Positions 1 to 10,065 are shown, counted from the stretch's first letter. The stretch: 64,000 nucleotides of DNA from an uncultured Roseiflexus sp. (GCA_937935075.1 CALGYB010000098.1:1-64000), one strand, 5' to 3'. Notes: generated by a model from the letters alone, not told the origin. Numbers and translations: made by a program.

Positions 1-200
1 AGCAACCACGAAGGTCACCAAGGGACACGAAGGAACTGCGCTTCATGGTGCTTCCCCTTCGTGCACTTCGTGTCCCTGGTGGTGAAGCCTCTGTGCAGCA
101 ACCACGAAGGTCACCAAGGGACACGAAGGAACTGCGCTTCATGATGCTTCCCCTTCGTGCACTTCGCGTCCCTGGCGGTGAAGCCGATGTGCAGTGGACT
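1..200. repeat. Two tandem copies of an imperfect inverted-repeat element (AACCACGAAGGTCACCAAGGGACACGAAGG...CCTTCGTGCACTTCGTGTCCCTGGTGGTGAAG)
   Basis: Near-identical units read directly at ~1-100 and ~101-195; related copy at 52564-52660. Confidence 0.8.
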
Positions 201-204
201 CAAG

Positions 205-340
205 CATGGTTTTTGCAGACATATTCCGCCAGCCACTCGTCCGCCCGGCAGCTGAAGCTGCGGGCTACTGCTGCAAAGCCCGCCTGCACGAGTTCAACCA
301 GGCGATACCGGATGATGTGCTCAAAAACCATATATTGTAC
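205..340 (-). repeat. Partial/inverted copy of dispersed repeat family A
   Basis: Contains TGGTTTTTG...GGCGATACCGGATGATGTGCTCAAAAACCAT, the reverse complement of the left part of the 28.5/46.2/51.0/52.7 kb copies. Confidence 0.65.
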
Positions 341-412
341 AAATGACCGCGTATTCGTATGAGAACTGAGGGGTTAGGGGAACCTGCACATCTGCCCACC
401 TGGAACTTGCTC

Positions 413-495
413 GCCGTCCGCCGTCCCACGCGGTCAACGGGCGCCACCGCGCGCCACGCTTGCCGTCCGCCGTCTCACGCGGTCAACGGGCGCCA
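413..495. repeat. 34-bp direct repeat, two copies (413-446 and 462-495)
   Basis: GCCGTCCGCCGTCYCACGCGGTCAACGGGCGCCA read twice, one mismatch. Confidence 0.85.
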
Positions 496-546
496 TTCCA
501 CAGGTAACGATTACCTTCAACTCTTCACAGTGTCACTCTGCTCCAT

Positions 547-2016
547 TCACGGAGGTGTTGATTTGCCCACCTCCTCATACGACAGTTCCACGGCAGGGAG
601 AGCGATACACATCACCGAACCGTCACTCCCGGTGTGCTCGAGCCAGATCTGACCGCCGAGCATCTCGATGTCACGGCGCGCCAGGCTCAACCCCAAACCA
701 ACACCCGGCTGCTCCGCCAGCGCGCGGGTGCGACGACCACGATAAAATGCGTTAAACAACAAATCACGTTCATCAGGCGGAATGCCGGGTCCCTGATCCT
801 TGACCGTAATAATGGCAAGACCGTCCCGCACATCTGCGGTAATGATCACTGTTCCCTTGTCGCTATACCGGACAGCATTATCAATCACCTCATGCAACGC
901 ACGACGCAGATTGGTGACCTCCCCCCAGACTGCGAGTCCTTCTGGCGCCTGCACTTGTAGACACAGCCCTTTTGCGCGCACAGAGGGCATGAATGACTCG
1001 GCCATCTCTTCGAGCAATGGCAGCAGTTCAATCGATGACGAGGGGCGATGCATGTGGGCTGTGGCATTCTCGAAGGTGTGATCGAGCAGAAGCACGCGAT
1101 CAACCAGGGCTTCGAGCTGCAGAATACTGTTGCGCACGACGTGGCTAAGGTCGCGCATCAGTTCAGGTTGATGCGTGAGCAGTTGCAATGCAAGCGAAAG
1201 GCTTGTGACCGGTGTGCGCAGTTCGTGCCCGACATGCTCGATGAACTCGTCTTTCAGTTTGTCCAGTCGGCGTAGTTGATTGTTGAGACGCGCAATCTCG
1301 GTATAGGCGCGCGTATTCTCGATAGCGCTGGCGATGGCAGGCGTCAGCGTGATGAGCAGGCTGATCGTCTGGCGCGAATAGCCCCGGCGGCTCATCGGCC
1401 ATCCGCACCCATACATTCCAACCAAACGACCGCCAATCCGCAGCGGAAAAAGAAGCCCTATGCCCTGCGCAACGAAAGGGCGCGCCCACTCATCCTCGGC
1501 ATGGGCAGGAATACGCAGATAATCCGTGCAGCGACGCACTTTACCGATGCTCGCTCCCTGCGCCAGGATCGTTGCACCTGGCAGATGCGCTTCCTGACCA
1601 ATTGCGACGAACATCTGATCTTCCGGCGGCTCGAGCATCCAGAGGGTCGCACGGTACAACCGTAACCGGTGCGGGAGATCATCGATGAGGAGGACGCGCA
1701 ACGCAGCAGGCTCGATCGCACGGCTGAGCGCAGCGCTGAATTCGCGCAGGATTTCCTCGCTATCTTGCCAGCGCAGGCGCAGCAGCCAGTTGCTCAGAAT
1801 GACCAACCGCCGCCGCAAGGGAACGACCGAAACGGCTATCCCAACCGACGCCAGCATATGCACCGTCATCTGGTCCTGGACGCCGCTCCGGCGCAGGATC
1901 GTCATCAGTCCGAGGTACAGGGCGATCAGGAGGAGCGCCAGACTGACATTGACCACTACCATGCCAAGCAGTCGCGCCCGCAAATATGTATCAACCAGGG
2001 TCGATCTGCGCTCCAT
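547..2016 (-). CDS. Membrane GAF-domain sensor histidine kinase
   Basis: N-terminal TM segments, HELRTPVTSL H-box, NAVRYSDKG N-box, DQGPGIP and GVGLGLSLAR ATPase boxes. Confidence 0.9.
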   Translation of the reverse strand: MERRSTLVDTYLRARLLGMVVVNVSLALLLIALYLGLMTILRRSGVQDQMTVHMLASVGIAVSVVPLRRRLVILSNWLLRLRWQDSEEILREFSAALSRAIEPAALRVLLIDDLPHRLRLYRATLWMLEPPEDQMFVAIGQEAHLPGATILAQGASIGKVRRCTDYLRIPAHAEDEWARPFVAQGIGLLFPLRIGGRLVGMYGCGWPMSRRGYSRQTISLLITLTPAIASAIENTRAYTEIARLNNQLRRLDKLKDEFIEHVGHELRTPVTSLSLALQLLTHQPELMRDLSHVVRNSILQLEALVDRVLLLDHTFENATAHMHRPSSSIELLPLLEEMAESFMPSVRAKGLCLQVQAPEGLAVWGEVTNLRRALHEVIDNAVRYSDKGTVIITADVRDGLAIITVKDQGPGIPPDERDLLFNAFYRGRRTRALAEQPGVGLGLSLARRDIEMLGGQIWLEHTGSDGSVMCIALPAVELSYEEVGKSTPP

Positions 2017-2360
2017 GGTTCTCTCTCACGCATAGTTCCCCGCATGAAAGAAAACGCACTATGGATTGTCGCAGGTACGATGAAGTCCCTGCTTTCGAGG
2101 CTATCCGAAAGATCGCCATGTGACGGGAGGCGAAGGCGACGATCGGGTGAGGCGAACACCGCCAGCACATCCTGGCAGCATCAGGGGAGGCGCCCCTCGG
2201 TCTTATGGAGGCAGGTTGTTCCGGCGCGCTCTTGCGTTCTATCGCCCATTGCGCGCATCAGAATGCCGGTACGGACGAAGCGCCGCCTCGCTCCAACGGT
2301 TCCCTTCTCCTGCGGGAGGAGAAAAAGGGACCTCTCACGTGGAGCGTTTTTTACAGCAGC

Positions 2361-2383
2361 AGGGCGGGTCTGAGACCCGCCCT
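2361..2383. repeat. 23-bp near-perfect palindrome (AGGGCGGGTCTGAGACCCGCCCT)
   Basis: Direct self-complementarity in the intergenic region. Confidence 0.7.
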
Positions 2384-2490
2384 ACGAGTTGCTGGACAAC
2401 GTCAGCCGCCACGGGCAATGATTGTGCACCATCGGGTTGATGCTCTATGAGACATGAACGCCATCGGCGGAAGGCGAATATGCCGAAATC

Positions 2491-3657
2491 TCACCAGGCA
2501 GCGCGCAGGATAGCCAGCGCGTCTTCATACTCCACCGGGCGCGGGTTGCTCATGATGGCGCCATCCATCAAGGTTCCCTCGGCGAGCGCAGACAACGCAT
2601 CCTCGGGCACGCCAACGTCGCGCAGGCGCGTAGGCAAGCCGCAATCATCGGCAAGTTTAGCGACAGCGGCGATCCCGTCAGCAATGACATCCTCTTCGGG
2701 GCGCCCGCCTGCGTTGACGCCCATCGCCCGCGCAATCCGAACCATGCGGTTGGGAACAACCGAAGCGTTGAAGCGCATGCCGTGCGGCAGGAGAATCGAA
2801 TTGGCCGTACCGTGATGGACGTGATATGTTGCGCCGACGGTGTGCGAGGCGGCATGAATGATGCCGGTATTAACACCAATGCCTGTTGTTGAAAACGCAA
2901 TCCCCGCCATAGCGGCAGCGATCAACATATTGCCGCGCGCTTCGAGATCATCGCCGTTGTGCGTGGCTGCGCGCAGGTAGTTCGAGATCATGTCGATCGC
3001 CTGCAGCGCCAGGCTGTCGGTAATCGGGTTGGCGCCGACGCCGACGAACGTCTCGACGGCGTGGCTGAGCGCGTCCATACCGGTGGCTGCCGTCAGGCGC
3101 GGCGGCAGGGTGCGCGTCATCTCCGGATCGAGGATGGCCAGTTCGGGTCCCAGGTATGGGCTGAGGAAGAAGAGTTTCTGTTCGGACTGCTCATCACGAA
3201 TGACTGCGACCGGCGTGACTTCGCTGCCGGTGCCGGCTGTCGTCGGAATGGCAATCATAGGAAAGAGCGGGCGCGTGAGCAAATTCGCGCCCTGATAGTC
3301 GTACAGGGCGCCGCCCTCGGTCAACAGGATACGCATTGCTTTGGCGGTATCGATAGCAGAACCGCCGCCAACCGCGATCAGCACGTCGGCGCCCGCCTCG
3401 CGCGCCACGGCGGCGCCCTGCTCAACCGTGGCCACCGACGAGTCAGGCGGAACATCGGTAAAGGCGCCGGCAACATCGATAGCGCCTTCCAGACCTTCGC
3501 GCACCCGGTCGAGCAATCCCGCCTGCACTACACCGGGATCGGCAACGAGCAGCGCGCGCTGAACGCCCATTTGCGAAACTTCGTTGGCAAATTCACGCGC
3601 CAGGCCGATCTTGTACATCAATCGGGTGCGCATGTGGTACTCGAAAAAGTCGATCAT
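2491..3657 (-). CDS. Iron-containing alcohol dehydrogenase
   Basis: GGGSAIDTAKA, PTTAGTGSEVTPVAV, HGTANSILLPHGM motifs; start at MIDFFEYHMRTR chosen over the longer ORF. Confidence 0.9.
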   Translation of the reverse strand: MIDFFEYHMRTRLMYKIGLAREFANEVSQMGVQRALLVADPGVVQAGLLDRVREGLEGAIDVAGAFTDVPPDSSVATVEQGAAVAREAGADVLIAVGGGSAIDTAKAMRILLTEGGALYDYQGANLLTRPLFPMIAIPTTAGTGSEVTPVAVIRDEQSEQKLFFLSPYLGPELAILDPEMTRTLPPRLTAATGMDALSHAVETFVGVGANPITDSLALQAIDMISNYLRAATHNGDDLEARGNMLIAAAMAGIAFSTTGIGVNTGIIHAASHTVGATYHVHHGTANSILLPHGMRFNASVVPNRMVRIARAMGVNAGGRPEEDVIADGIAAVAKLADDCGLPTRLRDVGVPEDALSALAEGTLMDGAIMSNPRPVEYEDALAILRAAW

Positions 3658-3658
3658 G

Positions 3659-4885
3659 TCACTCCTCCTGAAGCCCCTCTCGAACTCGACGAAGTAAAGC
3701 GCGGCACTCGACCGCATACTCTGCCAGCGCGTGATCGCCGCGAGCGCGAGCGCCGGCAGCCAGTTCGAACAGCGCAGTATGCGCCGCATCTGTCAGCAGT
3801 GCAGGATACTCGCTGACGACCGCCACCAGTGCGTCGGCCTCGTGACCGGCGCGCAAAAGCGCATCGATTGCCTGACGCAGCCCTTCGTCGCCGGTCATAT
3901 CGGCGCGCAGGCGCGCAAGCGCATCGCGGCGCAGTTCGATCGCCTGCGCCAGATGTTCGTTCCCTTCATCCAGCGCTGCATCGACACGCGCTGCCAGTTC
4001 ATCGTCCACCCATGGCTCGAGCAGCGTCGGATAATCGGAGACGGCTTCACGTAGCACACGCGGGCTTTCGGCGCGCAAAAACGCCTGATACGCCTGATCC
4101 GTGAGATGCAACGCTGCGGACTCAGGGCTGGAAGACGCAGCGGTCAGAAGAGCGGCGGAATGATCGTGCCGATCGCCGGACAAGATGCCGGCGCGCACAT
4201 CATTGAGCAGGACGCGCGCCTCTGTCAGCGCCCGAGCGATGTCGTGCTCCGCCTGAGCGCGTGCGACGCCGATGAGTTGTTCGATGACGATATCAGCCTC
4301 TGGCGTTGCGAGTGCAGGATGCCGATCGACCACTGCGGCAGCCTCTGCAGCGGTGTCGGCGGCAAGCAGTTCCTCGATAGCAACGACGATAGCATCAGAC
4401 GCGGAGGAGACGTCTGAAGGTTCAGCCGGTGGAGAAGATGTCTGGACGGTGCGGGAGCGATCCGGGGCGCTCTGCGAACGCGGAGCGAAGCGTCTGCCAC
4501 GATGCAGCATCGCTTTGCGCACGCCACCGGCTTCGACTTCCACCTGCACATCACCAAGGTAGGGGAGACGCGCCTCTTCGGGGAGGCTGCCGACCAGCGC
4601 ATACAGCAGTTCTTGCGCCCGTTCACGCCACACATGCTCCGGGACACCGGCGGGCGCCGCAAAATAGACGCGCCGCCCGTCCGGATCGTGGACGAGCAGC
4701 GGGCCGCCTGCGTCCGCCCGATGACCGCACTGCGGGCACGTCACCACATTCAGTTCGCCCGACAGCAGCATATCGGCCAGATCGGGACGTTCCCGCGCAT
4801 CGAGGAGCGTCCAGATTTCCGCCTCGAACGGCATACGGCAGACCGGACAGGTCAGCGAAGCAAGTTCGGCATACGAGATCGACAT
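3659..4885 (-). CDS. CpXC-domain zinc-ribbon protein
   Basis: Two Cys pairs (TCPVCRMPF and TCPQCGH) at the N terminus; helical C terminus. Confidence 0.7.
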   Translation of the reverse strand: MSISYAELASLTCPVCRMPFEAEIWTLLDARERPDLADMLLSGELNVVTCPQCGHRADAGGPLLVHDPDGRRVYFAAPAGVPEHVWRERAQELLYALVGSLPEEARLPYLGDVQVEVEAGGVRKAMLHRGRRFAPRSQSAPDRSRTVQTSSPPAEPSDVSSASDAIVVAIEELLAADTAAEAAAVVDRHPALATPEADIVIEQLIGVARAQAEHDIARALTEARVLLNDVRAGILSGDRHDHSAALLTAASSSPESAALHLTDQAYQAFLRAESPRVLREAVSDYPTLLEPWVDDELAARVDAALDEGNEHLAQAIELRRDALARLRADMTGDEGLRQAIDALLRAGHEADALVAVVSEYPALLTDAAHTALFELAAGARARGDHALAEYAVECRALLRRVREGLQEE

Positions 4886-4975
4886 ACCAGTAACAGGCGA
4901 CAGACCCCACCCAACCGGTCGACTGAGCGTCTGTCGCCTTCCCTCCATCAAACGCTGCGCGGGAACGGCACAGCA

Positions 4976-6754
4976 TCATGAATTGGCGGACGGTGCGCCT
5001 GCTGGTTCCATCGCCTGCGCCGGCGCGCCGGCAAGTTTCGCCTTTTCTTCTTCCACCAGCACGCGCCGCAGCACTTTACCGACCATCGTCTTGGGCAGTT
5101 CGGCGCGGAACTCGACCTCGCGCGGCACCTTGTACGGCGCCAGCTGCTGTTTGCAGAACTCGCGGATCTCGTCCGGCGTCGCACTCTCGCCCGGCTTGAG
5201 CACAATGAACGCCTTGATCGTGTCATCGCCGCGGGTTGGATGTGGAATACCGACGACCACCGCCTCGAGCACCTTGGGATGCGTGAAGAGCACTTCCTCG
5301 ACATCACGCGGCAGGACCTTGTACCCCGACGCAATCATCATATCCTTCTTGCGGTCTACGATGTAGAAGTACCCTTCCTCATCGACCTTGCAAATATCGC
5401 CGGTGCGCAGCCAGCCATCGGGAGTGAACGTCGCTTCGGTCTCTTCGGGGCGATTCCAGTACCCCTTCATCACCATCGGACCCTTGACGACCAGTTCGCC
5501 TTCTTTATCCGAGCCGAACGGAATATCTTCGCCTGTTTCCAGATCGATGATCTTCGCATCGACATCCGGCAACGGAATGCCAATCGACCCCTTCTTGCGC
5601 TTACCGAACACCGGGTTGCAGTGCGAGACCGGCGAGAGTTCCGTCATACCGAAGCCTTCAACCAGGCGTCCGCCGGTAATCTGACCAAACTTCTCTTGCA
5701 CTTCGATGGGCAACGGCGCCGAACCGCTGATACAGGCTTTGATCGACTTCAGATCGTACTCATTGATGCGCGGATGATTGACGATGCGAATATACATCGC
5801 CGGCACGCCTGGGAAGAGGGTCGAGCGTTCGTGCTGCAACACCTCCATGACGTGATCGAGTTCACGCGGGTTGGGGACAATCGTCAACTCACCACCGAGA
5901 TAGAGACCGTAGATCATCGCCACCGTCATGCCATAGACGTGGAAGAACGGAATGGCGCACATCATCTTTTCGGCGCCATAATCGGTCTTCGTCAGCCAAG
6001 AGGCGACCTGCACCGTATTCGCCACCAGATTGTAGTGGGTCAGCATCGCCGCCTTGGGCAAACCCGTCGTCCCGCCGGTATACTGGAACAACGCAACGTC
6101 TTCGGGCTGCACATCGACTGCGGGCGGATTGGGACCATAGCGTTCGAGGAGATGCTGGAACAGGTACACGCTCGAGTCCTTCGAGACATCGACCCAATCC
6201 GGTTGTTTGCTCTGTTTAGCGTGCACCAGGAAGCGCGACAGGGGACCAAGGGTATCGTAGATATACGCCACAATAACGCGCTTGAGCGGCGTTTCGGCGC
6301 GAATTTCCTGCAGGCGCGGATAGAACAGGTTCAGCAGCACAATCGTCTCGGATCCGCTATCGACCAGTTGATGCTTCAATTCGCGTGCGGTGTACGTTGG
6401 ATTGTTATTGACGACGATGGCGCCGATACGCATTGCCGCAAAGAACGCAATCACATAGTGCGGCGAGTTGGGCAGCATCAGCGCCACGCGATCGCCCTTG
6501 CGCACACCCAGCTGATAGAGGGCATTGGCAAAGCGATCGACCATTTCATTGAGCTTCTGGTAGGTCATCTTACCGCCGACGGTGTACAGACCACGCGCCA
6601 GGTAGCTCAGCACAAAGTTCGTCGCGGTATTGTATGGATACTTTCTCGTACTCTCTGCCAGGAAGTGGTTCAGGGTGACATGAGGGATTTCGACAGAACG
6701 CGGCACATTCGGCTCATAGCTCGCAAACCAGGGGCGATCCATACTGTTGTTCAT
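4976..6754 (-). CDS. Long-chain fatty-acid--CoA ligase (AMP-binding)
   Basis: YTGGTTGLPKAAMLTH, GFGMTELSPVSH, GWLRTGDICKVDEEGYFYIVDRKKDMMIASGYKV motifs. Confidence 0.92.
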   Translation of the reverse strand: MNNSMDRPWFASYEPNVPRSVEIPHVTLNHFLAESTRKYPYNTATNFVLSYLARGLYTVGGKMTYQKLNEMVDRFANALYQLGVRKGDRVALMLPNSPHYVIAFFAAMRIGAIVVNNNPTYTARELKHQLVDSGSETIVLLNLFYPRLQEIRAETPLKRVIVAYIYDTLGPLSRFLVHAKQSKQPDWVDVSKDSSVYLFQHLLERYGPNPPAVDVQPEDVALFQYTGGTTGLPKAAMLTHYNLVANTVQVASWLTKTDYGAEKMMCAIPFFHVYGMTVAMIYGLYLGGELTIVPNPRELDHVMEVLQHERSTLFPGVPAMYIRIVNHPRINEYDLKSIKACISGSAPLPIEVQEKFGQITGGRLVEGFGMTELSPVSHCNPVFGKRKKGSIGIPLPDVDAKIIDLETGEDIPFGSDKEGELVVKGPMVMKGYWNRPEETEATFTPDGWLRTGDICKVDEEGYFYIVDRKKDMMIASGYKVLPRDVEEVLFTHPKVLEAVVVGIPHPTRGDDTIKAFIVLKPGESATPDEIREFCKQQLAPYKVPREVEFRAELPKTMVGKVLRRVLVEEEKAKLAGAPAQAMEPAGAPSANS

Positions 6755-6910
6755 GATACATGCTCCTTCGCATGGCGTCAGGCGGCGCACCAGACCCCAT
6801 CAACTCTTTTACCTCAATCAGACGAAATTAGCGCCGTCGAGCGAACGTTCCACCCGCTGTGCTGCCAGGCGGATGCGCCTGGCAGCGCCATGTCTCTGCG
6901 CCCGTGACGT

Positions 6911-7081
6911 TTACACGTCGTCGCGCAACCAACCGCGCTCACGCGCAATAAACTTGATGGTGGCATCATCAGGCGGGTACAGACCGGCAGCCTGATAGGC
7001 GTACGCCAGCAGCGCCGCTCCACCGATCATGCCGATACCCAGGCCGATAAGAAACGCTAGTGCGCCCACAACGTTGCGCAT
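6911..7081 (-). CDS. Small single-TM protein, 56 aa
   Basis: Translated by eye: MRNVVGALAFLIGLGIGMIGGAALLAYAYQAAGLYPPDDATIKFIARERGWLRDDV*; absent from the supplied ORF track (below 60 aa). Confidence 0.6.
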   Translation of the reverse strand: MRNVVGALAFLIGLGIGMIGGAALLAYAYQAAGLYPPDDATIKFIARERGWLRDDV

Positions 7082-7399
7082 GACCGAAACTCCTCTCGCG
7101 GTATCCTAAGCCTCACCCTGCTTGCCTGAGAACAGGTGCACCCGTATGATACCGCACAGCGCGCCCTTGCGTCAACTGCTTTCGGACGCGGCGCGTCATC
7201 TGCAGGGCGGCCCGGAATGCGCGGTTGTGTTCGCATCAAACAGCGCTGTGCTATAATACATGTCGGTCGCCCCGAACTCACTGGAGAGTCGACGACACAC
7301 GGCGCCGGCGCCATCGTTGCTGACCTGCCGCTTTTCCCAGGCGCATCTTCTCCATGAGGACGGGTTTCGTCCAGGCATAAACAAAGGCGGAGGTGCGTC

Positions 7400-7630
7400 A
7401 TGCTTGCCAGAGCCTATGTACTGATCGAAGCCGAAGCCGGACATGTAAGCTCAGTCCTTGCCACGTTGCGCGCGATCAAAGGCATCACCCTTGCCGATCC
7501 GGTGACCGGTCCATACGACATTATCGTGACGATCGAAGTTCCCGACCAGCGCGACATTGGTCGTCTGGTGATGAATGAACTGCACGGCATTCCAGGAATC
7601 AAGCGCACAGTGACGTGTCTGGCGATCTGA
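7400..7630 (+). CDS. Stand-alone Lrp/AsnC ligand-binding (RAM) domain protein
   Basis: MLARAYVLIEAEAGHVSSVLATLRAIKGITLADPVTGPYDIIVTIEV; no DNA-binding HTH. Confidence 0.85.
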   Translation: MLARAYVLIEAEAGHVSSVLATLRAIKGITLADPVTGPYDIIVTIEVPDQRDIGRLVMNELHGIPGIKRTVTCLAI

Positions 7631-7735
7631 AATCGAAAGACGGATACCGCCCAGGGCGCAGAACTGTCGAAGAACGGGTTGTTGCCAGATGCGACAGGTT
7701 TGCGGCTGTTCGACGTACTGCAACAGGGTGATACG

Positions 7736-8404
7736 GTGCCCCGGCTCAACGGAAAACCAGAGTTTGCGGTGATCGGTCTCGGGCGATTCGGCAGCAGTCT
7801 GGCACTGACGCTCGCCGAACGCGGGTTCAGCGTCCTGGGCATCGACCGCGACCGTGCCATCGTTCAGTCGCTGGCTGATCGTTTGACCCAAACCGTGGCC
7901 CTCGACTCGACCGATGAGCATGCGTTGCGCGCCGTTGATATTCCTTCGTTCGATACCGTCGTTGTCGCCATCGGATCGAACTTCGAGGCGAACCTGCTGA
8001 CCACCGTGGCTGTCAAATCCCTGGGAGTGCCACACGTCATCTGCAAAGCGACGACTGATCGCCAGCGAACGATCCTGCTGCGGGTCGGCGCCGATCGCGT
8101 CATTCTGCCGGAACATGAAGCCGGCTGCCGCCTGGCGCAGGAACTTGCCGCTCCCGGCATGGTCGATCAGATCGCACTGGGTGTCGAGCACAGCATCACC
8201 GAACTGCGTGTTCCGTCATCGTTCGTTGGTCATACATTGCGCGAATGCGATTTACGCCGTCGGTATGGGGTGACCGTCCTGGCGGTCAAACGCGGCGAGC
8301 ATCTGACGGTTTTTCCGGCGCCGGATTTCACCTTTGCGCACGGCGATCTGCTGGCGGTTATTGGTGAGAATCAGAGCGTTGTACGGATTGCCGAATTGAA
8401 ATGA
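7736..8404 (+). CDS. TrkA/KtrA-family K+ uptake regulatory subunit
   Basis: FAVIGLGRFGSSLALTLAERG Rossmann motif plus TrkA-C; GTG start proposed (ORF extends to 7679). Confidence 0.88.
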   Translation: MPRLNGKPEFAVIGLGRFGSSLALTLAERGFSVLGIDRDRAIVQSLADRLTQTVALDSTDEHALRAVDIPSFDTVVVAIGSNFEANLLTTVAVKSLGVPHVICKATTDRQRTILLRVGADRVILPEHEAGCRLAQELAAPGMVDQIALGVEHSITELRVPSSFVGHTLRECDLRRRYGVTVLAVKRGEHLTVFPAPDFTFAHGDLLAVIGENQSVVRIAELK

Positions 8405-9762
8405 GCTTCTTGCCGCGCTCATCGGTGCGCCCATCCTCTCGACGACGCCCCATGCCGGCAGCGTTACGCCTGGTGATCGGACTGGCGATCCTGGTTGCTG
8501 CAGGCACGCTGACGCTTATGCTGCCGGGAATAGGCGCCGAGCGGCCCCTGCACTGGAACGAGGCGCTGTTCACCGCAGTCTCAGCCTTGAGCGTGACTGG
8601 TCTTTCGATTATTACCCCCGTCTACGACCTCAGCCTCGCCGGACAGATTGTGCTCTTAATGCTGATTCAGATCGGCGGCGTCGGGTTCATGGTCATGGCA
8701 GTGATTGTCTTTCAGTTGCTGGGAAGACGGATCACCCTCACCGATCGCCTGGCGCTGACCGACTCCATGGGGTTGCTGGTGCCCGGCGCGATTGTGCAGT
8801 TGGTGCAGCGCGTCCTGCTGACCGTGCTGCTGATCGAGTCGATCGGCGCGGCATTGCTCTGGCTCCACTGGCGCGATATGCTGGGACCGGAACGCGCCCT
8901 GCTGTATGCGATCTTCCACTCGGTATCCGCCTTTTGCAACGCCGGTTTCGACCTGTTCAGCGGGTTGCCGCAGCACCCCTACGGTATTCCCAACGATAGC
9001 GTAACACTGGCGATCCTGGGGACCCTGATCTTCCTCGGCGGTCTGGGCATCCCCGTGCTGGCGGAACTGCTCACCTTCTGGCGCATCCGCTTTTCGCTCC
9101 ATACCCGCATTACGCTGACCGTCGTCATCACGCTGGTGCTGATTGGCGCGTGCGGATTATTCCTGACGGAACAGCAACCTGACCATCCCCTGGCACACGA
9201 GCCGCTGGACCGGAAGGTCGCCCTGGCGCTCTTTCAATCTATTTCGACCCGCACTGCCGGGTTCACTGCATTGCAGCCGCTCGATGATCTATCGCCCGCC
9301 GGTCAGTTGCTGACGATTGTGCTGATGTTCATCGGATGTGCGCCGGCATCGATGGGCGGTGGCATTACGACCGGAACGTTTGCAGTGTTGATGCTGGCAG
9401 TTGGCGCATATGCGCGCGGTCTGGCGTCGCCGCAGATTGGCGGGCGCACCCTGGCGCCCCACACAGTGCGCAAAGCCGCAGCCATCCTGACGGTCTCGCT
9501 TCTGGTTGTGCTGACAGCCACCTGGCTGATCCTGGTGACGCACGAAGCGTCGCTCAATGATGCGCTGTTCGAGGTGGTGTCGGCGTTTGCCACCTGTGGT
9601 CTCTCACTGAAGCTGACCGGTGAGTTGAACCTGTTCGGACAACTGGTCATCTGCGTCATGATGTTCTGGGGGCGTCTGGGGGCCTTGACGCTGGTCGTGG
9701 CGCTGGCGCGCCAGCGCCCACAACTGGTGGCATACCCGGAAGAGCAGGTGCTCATCGGGTAA
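8401..9762 (+). CDS. TrkH/KtrB-family K+ transporter
   Basis: Multi-TM; NEALFTAVSALSVTGLS, SVSAFCNAGFDLF, SISTRTAGF selectivity-loop motifs; ATGA overlap with the upstream gene. Confidence 0.92.
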   Translation: MSFLPRSSVRPSSRRRPMPAALRLVIGLAILVAAGTLTLMLPGIGAERPLHWNEALFTAVSALSVTGLSIITPVYDLSLAGQIVLLMLIQIGGVGFMVMAVIVFQLLGRRITLTDRLALTDSMGLLVPGAIVQLVQRVLLTVLLIESIGAALLWLHWRDMLGPERALLYAIFHSVSAFCNAGFDLFSGLPQHPYGIPNDSVTLAILGTLIFLGGLGIPVLAELLTFWRIRFSLHTRITLTVVITLVLIGACGLFLTEQQPDHPLAHEPLDRKVALALFQSISTRTAGFTALQPLDDLSPAGQLLTIVLMFIGCAPASMGGGITTGTFAVLMLAVGAYARGLASPQIGGRTLAPHTVRKAAAILTVSLLVVLTATWLILVTHEASLNDALFEVVSAFATCGLSLKLTGELNLFGQLVICVMMFWGRLGALTLVVALARQRPQLVAYPEEQVLIG

Positions 9763-9777
9763 CGCTGGCTATCGTCA

Positions 9778-9936
9778 TCATGCGTTGAAGATCAGGGCGT
9801 TGAGCAGCAGGGTCAATCCGATCAGGATCAGTGCAGTGACCAGAACCGCAATCGTCTGCGCCACGCCCAAGGGCAGTGATCGAACGGCCACCAGCGATGT
9901 CTTGCGTACTTCCGGCGACGACTGTACCATTGGCAT
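9778..9936 (-). CDS. Small membrane protein, 52 aa
   Basis: MPMVQSSPEVRKTSLVAVRSLPLGVAQTIAVLVTALILIGLTLLLNALIFNA: short tail plus one TM helix. Confidence 0.5.
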   Translation of the reverse strand: MPMVQSSPEVRKTSLVAVRSLPLGVAQTIAVLVTALILIGLTLLLNALIFNA

Positions 9937-10065
9937 CCCTCCTGTTTTTTCTTTTAGCATACTGGTACATTCGTCACGAGAAAAGGGCATGGCATCCCGG
10001 ACACAAGCGGGGAAAACTTCCCGGCGGCGTGAGAGGTTCGTTGTGAGAGACTGCCCGGAACATCC

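Noticed and set aside
1-546. Small ORFs 45..362, 265..447, 359..652
   Set aside because: Lie in repeat-rich DNA or antisense to the kinase; translations reflect repeat sequence.
5240-6907. 555-aa plus-strand ORF
   Set aside because: Antisense to the acyl-CoA ligase; low-complexity composition.
7252-7257. TATAAT as promoter for the RAM-domain gene
   Set aside because: No convincing -35 and ~145 bp from the start; kept below threshold.
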